Assembly (NCBI RefSeq): GCF_009765355.1
Contig: NZ_VTHK01000043.1
Span: forward strand, 1-64,000
DNA length: 64,000 bases
Reading direction: 5' to 3'
From: Amycolatopsis anabasis
GTDB lineage: Bacteria; Actinomycetota; Actinomycetes; Mycobacteriales; Pseudonocardiaceae
The notes under the pieces are model-generated. The model searched no databases and was not told the origin of the DNA. It saw only the letters and a list, made by a program, of their open reading frames with translations. This document shows, piece after piece, positions 58,853-64,000 of this stretch (its first letter is position 1; every line of letters starts with the position of its first letter). The position numbers and the translations under genes are program-made.

Positions 58853-59908
58853 TCAGAGGACGAGTTGGGCGATGCCGCCGAGGACGATGCTGCCGAGCAC
58901 GCCGAAGATGAGGTAGAGGGCGAAGACCTTGTTGTTGACCACGCTGCGGACGGCGACCATGGCGGGAATGGTGGTGATGGAGCCGGCGAGCAGGAAGGTG
59001 ACCGCGGCGCCTTCGGCCATCCCCTTGCTGAGCAGGCCGCCGACGATGGGGATGGCGCCGACGCCGTTGAGGTAGAACGGGACGCTGATGAGCGCGGCGA
59101 GCGGGATGGCGAGAAGTCCGGTGCCGCCGAGGAAATCGGTGACGACCCCGGACGGGACGTAGACCCGGATGACGCCTTCGAAGACGCAGGCGAAGGCGAG
59201 CCATTTGCCCAGGGAGAAGGTGTCGCGGAGGAAGTTGCGTCCGGTGACGCGCCAGTTCCGGCCCGAGCGCAGGCTGGCTTTGGCCTGGGGCCACCAGGGC
59301 GCGCCGTCGTCCTCGTCGGGATCCGCGGCGCCGCAACCGGAGTCGGCGCAGGAGGGCGCGCTGGTGGCGGGTGCGGATGCCGGGGCGGCACCTCCCGCCG
59401 CCGCGGCGACCGTGGCGGGTTGGGGTGTTTTTTGTTCACTGCCAAGGCGTTCGGCTGGTTTGGCCTCGGGGCGCAGAACGTCGGTGAAGTGCCCCCGCCG
59501 TTCCAGGGCGTAGATGAGCAGGCCGGCCCCCATGGCGAGGATGAGGGCGCCGAGCAGGCGGGCGGTCGCGAGGGGGACGCCGATCTGTTTGGCGGTCAGG
59601 GCGTAGATGGGCGGGTCCATGGCGGGCGAGGCGATCCAGAACGACATCACCGCGGACAGCGGCACCCCACCGCGGAGGAGTTTGCGGATGAGCGGGATGA
59701 CGGTGAACGAGCAGAACGGGCTGAAGGCGCCCAGGCAGGTGGTGAACAGGATGCCGAGCAGCCCGTGTTTCTTGAAGGAGCGCCGGGCGACGACGTCGAG
59801 GTAGAACAGGTCGACGAGGGCCGCGATGGCCAGGGCGATGAAGAAGAACACCGCGAGCGCGAGCAGGTTCTCACCGGCGATGCGGAGGACTTCCAGAACG
59901 CTGTGCAT
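58853..59908 (-). CDS. arsP: ArsP-type organoarsenical permease
   Basis: 351 residues with two blocks of about four membrane segments. FTTCLGAFSPFCSFTVIPL and SFWIASPAMDPPIYAL are ArsP/UPF0718 signatures; the central Ala/Pro-rich loop includes SCADSGCG. ArsP proteins expel trivalent organoarsenicals such as methylarsenite and arsinothricin precursors. The gene diverges from the radical SAM gene (ArsL-like), which strongly supports this reading. An ArsP homologue is called arsQ in the arsinothricin locus, as I recall. Confidence 0.85.
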   Translation of the reverse strand: MHSVLEVLRIAGENLLALAVFFFIALAIAALVDLFYLDVVARRSFKKHGLLGILFTTCLGAFSPFCSFTVIPLIRKLLRGGVPLSAVMSFWIASPAMDPPIYALTAKQIGVPLATARLLGALILAMGAGLLIYALERRGHFTDVLRPEAKPAERLGSEQKTPQPATVAAAAGGAAPASAPATSAPSCADSGCGAADPDEDDGAPWWPQAKASLRSGRNWRVTGRNFLRDTFSLGKWLAFACVFEGVIRVYVPSGVVTDFLGGTGLLAIPLAALISVPFYLNGVGAIPIVGGLLSKGMAEGAAVTFLLAGSITTIPAMVAVRSVVNNKVFALYLIFGVLGSIVLGGIAQLVL

Positions 59909-60192
59909 ACCTACCACCCTTGACCCGAGGAATGGATCGCACCCTGCAGACGCGGGCACTCGGTTCGTGATGTATCGATGCTAGTCGATCGAATCCGGCC
60001 GGTCCAGCGATTCCCAGGAGCCGCAGCGACCTCGAAAAAGATGATCTCACCTGGCATTCATCGATATATTGACATGTATGGGTCGGTCTGTCATCGTTCT
60101 CCGAACGTGCGGCTTCACCGAATGACAACTGGGGTTCCTGGAGATCTTTTTTCCGAATACTTGACAACAATTTTCCGTGAGGCGTGGTGTCC
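59909..60192. promoter_or_regulatory. Divergent arsP-arsL control region
   Basis: 284 bases, AT-rich for this genome. ATCGATGCTAGTCGAT (59974-59989) has ATCGA/TCGAT arms; TTCATCGATATATTGACA (60057-60074) contains another ATCGAT and a TTGACA. A second TTGACA (60161-60166) sits just before the arsL SD, and a T-run lies at 60147-60152. Two ATCGAT-type dyads could serve an ArsR-like sensor, but no ArsR gene is in the window. Confidence 0.45.
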
Positions 60193-61437
60193 ATGGCGCG
60201 TGTACTGGTGGCTTCCGCGTTCGAGGCCGAGTTGCAGCCGCTGACCTGCGCGTGTGCGGCGGCAGCGCTGCGGACGCAGGACGTGGAGGTGACCGGCTGG
60301 GACGCGGACTTGTTCCCCGACGCGATGCCCGCGGGCCCTTTCGATCTGGTGCTGATCTCGGTTCAGCAATTCGAGGGCGTGACGCGTGGCCTTGAACTCG
60401 CGTCGCGACTCGGTAACGCATTTGATTCGATTCTGGTGACCTTTGGTCAATACGCCCAAATGAACCATCGGGAATTCCTGCGATTGGTCGACGGCGTGTT
60501 GATGGACGAGCCCGAACGGGTAGCGCCGGAATTGGCGGCGCTCGCCCGGGGCGAGCTCGCGCGGGCCGATGTTCCGGCTTTGCTGACCCGTTCGGGGATG
60601 CGCCCGAAGCCGCCGCGGCGGCGGATCGCGGTGCCCGCGCCCGCGCGGGAATTGTTCCCGTCGCTGGTGCACTACCCGGCTCATCATTCGCCGTTCGGGT
60701 TGCTGGGCAACGTGGAAGCGACCCGGGGGTGCCACCACAAGTGCACCTATTGCTCGGTGTACGGCGCCTACGACGGCGGGGTGGCCGCGTACGAGGCGGA
60801 CACGGTGCTGGCCGACTGCCGGCAGCTGGCCGAGGAGGGGGTGCGGCATTTCTGCTTCATCGACGCCGAGTTCTTCAACTCCCGCACCATCGGGCCCGGG
60901 GTGGTCGAGCGGCTGGTCCGGGAGATCGGGCCGATCACGTTCGAGTTCACCACCCGGGTGGATCACATCCTGAGCTACCCGCGGGAACTGGAGAAGCTGG
61001 TGTCGCTCGGGTTGAAGCGGGTGACCTCGGCGCTGGAGTTCCCCTCGGACCGGATCCTGCGGATCTTCGACAAGCACATCGACGTCGGGCACATGCGGGC
61101 CGCGATCGCCGAGGCCGAGCGGATCGGGTTCCAGCTGTACCCGACGTTCATCCCGTTCACCCCGTGGGTGGAATACGACGAGTTGCTGGGATTCGAGGAT
61201 TTCCTGGTGGACACCGGCCTGGCGCGGACCACCGATCCCACGGCGCTGCAGACGCGGCTGCTGCTGTTCAAGGGTTCCCCGTTGCTGTCTTCGCCCTGGC
61301 TGGAGGACATCGCCACGGTCGACCGGGGGCTGTGGGTCGAGTGGACGCATCCGGACGCGCGGGTGGAGCGGTTGTGGGGCGAGCGGCGCGCGGACGCCGA
61401 GGACGCGGGCAAGATCCGCTGCTGCGTGAAATGTTGA
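60193..61437 (+). CDS. arsL: ArsL-like radical SAM arsenic enzyme
   Basis: 414 residues. Residues 1-130 form a Rossmann-like domain as in B12-binding radical SAM proteins. The [4Fe-4S] motif is CHHKCTYC (Cys180, 184, 187). The C-terminus is RCCVKC (Cys410, 411, 414); ArsL of arsinothricin biosynthesis is, to my recollection, defined by the same RCCLKC tail, thought to bind As(III), and transfers the 3-amino-3-carboxypropyl group of SAM to arsenic. ATG at 60193 lies 10 bases after GAGG; a GTG at 60184 is too near the SD. First gene of a four-gene run. Confidence 0.85.
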   Translation: MARVLVASAFEAELQPLTCACAAAALRTQDVEVTGWDADLFPDAMPAGPFDLVLISVQQFEGVTRGLELASRLGNAFDSILVTFGQYAQMNHREFLRLVDGVLMDEPERVAPELAALARGELARADVPALLTRSGMRPKPPRRRIAVPAPARELFPSLVHYPAHHSPFGLLGNVEATRGCHHKCTYCSVYGAYDGGVAAYEADTVLADCRQLAEEGVRHFCFIDAEFFNSRTIGPGVVERLVREIGPITFEFTTRVDHILSYPRELEKLVSLGLKRVTSALEFPSDRILRIFDKHIDVGHMRAAIAEAERIGFQLYPTFIPFTPWVEYDELLGFEDFLVDTGLARTTDPTALQTRLLLFKGSPLLSSPWLEDIATVDRGLWVEWTHPDARVERLWGERRADAEDAGKIRCCVKC

Positions 61438-61470
61438 GCCGGGATCGCGAAGTCAGGGAGGATACACCGA

Positions 61471-62730
61471 ATGGGCGGAGCACCGCGGGTCGTCGTGCGC
61501 ACCGGTCAGGGGCTGCCGGAACTGGACTGGGCCGGTGAGCTGGCCCAGCTCACCGATTCCTGGCCGTACCTCGGGCCGACCTGGCTCGCGGCGAGCGAGC
61601 AGGCGTTGCCGGAACTGAAGCCGTGGCACACCGTCGCGTCCCGCGCCCGGGGTGAGCTGGCGCTGCTGCCCGGCTACCTGATGGATTCCCCGCCGGTGGT
61701 GGACCACGAACCGCGCACCTATCTGGGCTGGCGGGCGCCCTCGGGCGAGGAAGTGTGCTGCGGCGCGGAAACCAACACGAGCATCAGCGCCGAAGTCGAC
61801 GCGCTGGGCACCGACCCGTTCTTTCCCGCGCTGCTGCTGGGTTCCCCGCTCGGCTACCGCACGGAGGTCGCCTACAACTTCTGGACCCCGGAACTGGCCT
61901 CGGCGATGATCGGCGCGCTGGTGCCGGCCGCGTTCGAGCAGGGGGTGCGCTGCGTGGTCGCGCCGTGGATCTCCGCCCGCCGCGGCAACGACGCTCTGGT
62001 CGAGGCGCTGCGTGCCGCGGGCGGGCACAGCACGTTCTGGGGATATGAGGACTTCCTGAGCCTGGACGCGGCGGACTGGTCGGCGCACCTGGCCGCGCTG
62101 CCGCTGAAGAAACGCCAGCGGATCAAGGGAGACGTGCGCCGCGCCGAGGCGGCGGGGGTGCGGATCGAACGGGTGGACGGCGACGCGATCCGGCCCCAGG
62201 TCGCCCGCATCGCCGAGCTCACCTGCCTGAACCGGGAGAAGAACGGCGCGGGCGAGGAACCCGGTCACATCGCCCGCGTGCTCACCGCCCTGCTCGACGC
62301 CGGGGCCGACGTGCGCGCCTACCTGGGCGTCAAGGACGGCGCGGTGGTCGCCAGCTGTGTCGTGCTGCGCAAGAAACACCGACTGTTCCCGAAATGGGCG
62401 GGTTTCGACTACGGCGCGATCGGGGAACGCAGCGGCGTCTACTTCGCGCTGGTGCTGGACGCCCCGGTCCGCGACGCCTACGCCGAGGGCCTGCGCACGG
62501 TCGAGTTCGGCGCCGGTGCGCACCGGGCCAAGGTGCTGCGCGGCTGCACCCCGCGCGCGGTGACCACGGCGATGGTGCTGGCCGACCCCGGACTCCGGGC
62601 GCGCGCCGCGGCCTGGATGGACGTGTTCGGCGCGAGCCGTCGAATCGCCTTCGGCGACCAGCCCAAGACCACCGCGCCGGTTCCGTTGCCGCTGGCGGGT
62701 GGCGGTGACTCGTGCTGCTCCGGCGGCTGA
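61471..62730 (+). CDS. FemAB/GNAT-like acyltransferase with C-terminal CysCys
   Basis: 419 residues. LPLKKRQRIKGDVRRAEAAGV and the late strand RTVEFGAGAHRAKVLRGCTPRAV match the BioF2/FemAB-like Acetyltransf_6 group, which includes aminoacyl-tRNA-dependent peptidyl transferases and N-acyltransferases. The very end is GGGDSCCSGG, with Cys415 and Cys416 outside the fold, recalling the CC tails of arsenic-binding proteins. GGGAGG precedes the ATG by 8 bases. Located between arsL and the GTPase gene, it may aminoacylate or acylate the arsenic product. Function not proven. Confidence 0.6.
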   Translation: MGGAPRVVVRTGQGLPELDWAGELAQLTDSWPYLGPTWLAASEQALPELKPWHTVASRARGELALLPGYLMDSPPVVDHEPRTYLGWRAPSGEEVCCGAETNTSISAEVDALGTDPFFPALLLGSPLGYRTEVAYNFWTPELASAMIGALVPAAFEQGVRCVVAPWISARRGNDALVEALRAAGGHSTFWGYEDFLSLDAADWSAHLAALPLKKRQRIKGDVRRAEAAGVRIERVDGDAIRPQVARIAELTCLNREKNGAGEEPGHIARVLTALLDAGADVRAYLGVKDGAVVASCVVLRKKHRLFPKWAGFDYGAIGERSGVYFALVLDAPVRDAYAEGLRTVEFGAGAHRAKVLRGCTPRAVTTAMVLADPGLRARAAAWMDVFGASRRIAFGDQPKTTAPVPLPLAGGGDSCCSGG

Positions 62731-62760
62731 CCGGGAAATCGACTGGGGAGGAGGTGCGCC

Positions 62761-63868
62761 GTGCTCACATTCGTGCCGTTGACCGGTTTTCTCGGCGCCG
62801 GGAAGACCACCACGATGATCACCACCGCCGCCGAGCTCGAGCGGCGGGGGCGCGCGGTCGCCGTGGTCACCAACGACCAGGGCACCGAACTCGTCGACAC
62901 CAGGCTGGCGCGCAGCCGGCTGGACCGGGTCGCCGAGATCACCGGTGGCTGCTTCTGCTGCCGGTTCGAGAACCTGGCCGCCACGATCCGCGACCTGGTC
63001 GACTCCGGCGAGGTGGACACCGTGATCGCCGAGGCGGTCGGCAGTTGCACCGATCTGCAGGCCACCGTGGTCCGGCCGCTTCGCCGCTTCTACCGCGAGA
63101 GCGTCGTGGTGTGTCCACTCACGACGGTGGTGGACCCCTTGCGGTACCAGGCTTTCGCGCGTGCCACCGAGCGGGGTGAGCCGGAGTCGGAGCTGTCCTA
63201 CCTGTTCGGCCAGCAACTCGCCGAAGCCGACGTGCTCGCGGTGAACAAACTCGACACGATCTCGGCCGAGCAGGCCCGGACGCTGCTGGCCCGGCTGCGC
63301 GGAGACTATCCGAACGCGACAGTCGTCGGGTACAGCGCCGCCACCGGCGCCGGGATCGGCGAGTTGCTGGACGCCTGGACCGGGCCATCGGGCAACGAAG
63401 CCGTCGAACTGGGGGTGGACTACGACCGCTACGCCGCCGCCGAAGCGCAGCTGGCGTGGATGAACCAGGACCTGGAACTGGCCGCCGCCGCGGGGTGGGA
63501 CGCCACCGGGTGGGCGCGGGCCGTCCTGGACCCACCTCTCGGCCTGGGCCGAACGAGCGGGAGTGCTCGTCGGGCACGCCAAGCTGACCGTCGAACTCGC
63601 TCCGGAAACCTTCGTCAAAGTCAGCCTGACCGCGGCGGGCGAAGCGCCGACGGTCGATCACTCCCCCGCCACCGGCACGGCCACCGCCGCGCGAGCGGTG
63701 ATCAACGCCCGGGTCGCCTGCGAGCCCGCGGCGCTGGACGCCGCCGTCCGCGACGCGGTCCGGCACGCCGACCGGGCCACCGGGGTGTCGTCCTCCGGCA
63801 CCGCCCCGGTGTCGTTCAAACCGGGCTACCCCACCCCGGTGCACCGACTCACCGCAGCCGGTTCGTGA
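62761..63868 (+). pseudogene. CobW-type GTPase with apparent frameshift
   Basis: Starts with GTG after GGAGGAGG. PLTGFLGAGKTT is the P-loop, GGCFCC (Cys64, 66, 67) the CxCC metal site of the COG0523/CobW group, and NKLD the guanine-specificity motif. The first frame is coherent up to about 63530 (GWARAVLD). The next frame continues HLSAWAERAGVLVGHAKL to a TGA at 63868. Removing one C from the run at 63531-63533 joins both into about 368 residues. It is either a sequencing error or a real break; the intact GTPase domain and normal codon use after it favour an error. Expected role: metal transfer or insertion. Confidence 0.7.
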
Positions 63869-63890
63869 CCCGGACGAAAGGACGGCCCCG

Positions 63891-64000
63891 ATGAGCGAGA
63901 CCACCAGCGCGGAGGTCCGGGACTACTACCGCGCCCGGGCCGCCGAAGCCGCGACCGGCGGTACCTGCTGCTCGACGGACACGCGGACCTTCGGCCCCGC
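63891..64000 (+). CDS. Probable ArsM-like arsenite methyltransferase, 5' end only
   Basis: Only about 36 codons lie in the window: MSETTSAEVRDYYRARAAEA, then ATGGTCCSTDTRTFGP as protein. Thr-Cys-Cys-Ser soon after a YYRARA helix resembles the N-terminus of ArsM As(III) S-adenosylmethionine methyltransferases, which carry early Cys for arsenic. The arsL-linked context supports this. The identity rests on a very short stretch. Confidence 0.5.
   Translation, partial: MSETTSAEVRDYYRARAAEAATGGTCCSTDTRTFGP

Noticed and set aside
1..64000. CRISPR arrays, tRNA, rRNA, prophage or complete transposons
   Set aside because: No regularly spaced repeats with unique spacers, no cloverleaf-like or rRNA sequence, and no intact transposase or integrase was found; the IS30-like HTH belongs to a regulator.

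Overview
The window is dense, very GC-rich DNA with strong third-position G/C bias, short SD-led or leaderless genes, F420- and mycothiol-type enzymes, SigE/SigJ-type ECF sigma factors, a SARP regulator and a subtilisin-inhibitor-like protein. This points to a filamentous actinomycete, most likely Pseudonocardiales (Amycolatopsis-like). That placement is inferred from protein resemblance and composition, not from a marker gene. No rRNA, tRNA, CRISPR array, complete insertion sequence or prophage was seen.

Layout. 0.2-7 kb: an anchored hydrolase with a double operator, an autoregulated ArsR/AHSA1 operon ending in a decayed reductase, a small ATP-dependent DNA ligase, and MerR/isochorismatase and IS30-HTH/GbsR regulators. 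7.2-11.8 kb: a P450-SDR-F420 oxidoreductase-kinase run and a universal stress protein. 12-16 kb: an adenylosuccinate synthetase paralogue, a TetR/Ddn pair with three matching operators, and a second TetR with two operators facing an SRPBCC gene. 16-25 kb: esterase, NUDIX, methyltransferase, NADH dehydrogenase-like, SDR-MFS-LysR, DUF3800 and a LigD-type polymerase. 26-34 kb: htpG, a protease inhibitor, argS, SigE-type sigma, and a class A PBP coupled to a response regulator. 34.8-44 kb: GT2-GtrA, a diguanylate cyclase, a remarkable repeat peptide (eight PTDWT units), MFS, DUF885 peptidase and a rifampicin-phosphotransferase-like enzyme. 44-58 kb: membrane proteins, a serine hydrolase, sigma factors, GH3, secreted protease, SARP, DJ-1 and a two-flavoprotein operon with its TetR.

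The right end (58.8-64 kb) is the most notable part. A minus-strand ArsP-type organoarsenical permease diverges from an operon that opens with a radical SAM protein carrying CxxxCxxC and a C-terminal RCCVKC tail, the signature I associate with ArsL of arsinothricin biosynthesis. It continues with a FemAB/GNAT-like protein ending in SCCSGG, a CobW-type GTPase interrupted by an apparent one-base frameshift, and the start of a protein with an early Cys-Cys pair that resembles the ArsM methyltransferase N-terminus and runs off the window. I read this as an arsenic natural-product cluster of arsinothricin type with two added tailoring or metal-handling genes not part of the minimal arsQML set.

The second standout is the 87-residue peptide at 37486-37749. 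It has a perfect SD, wobble-only variation between repeat units and Cys in every second unit, and could be a multi-core precursor or a repeat structural peptide.
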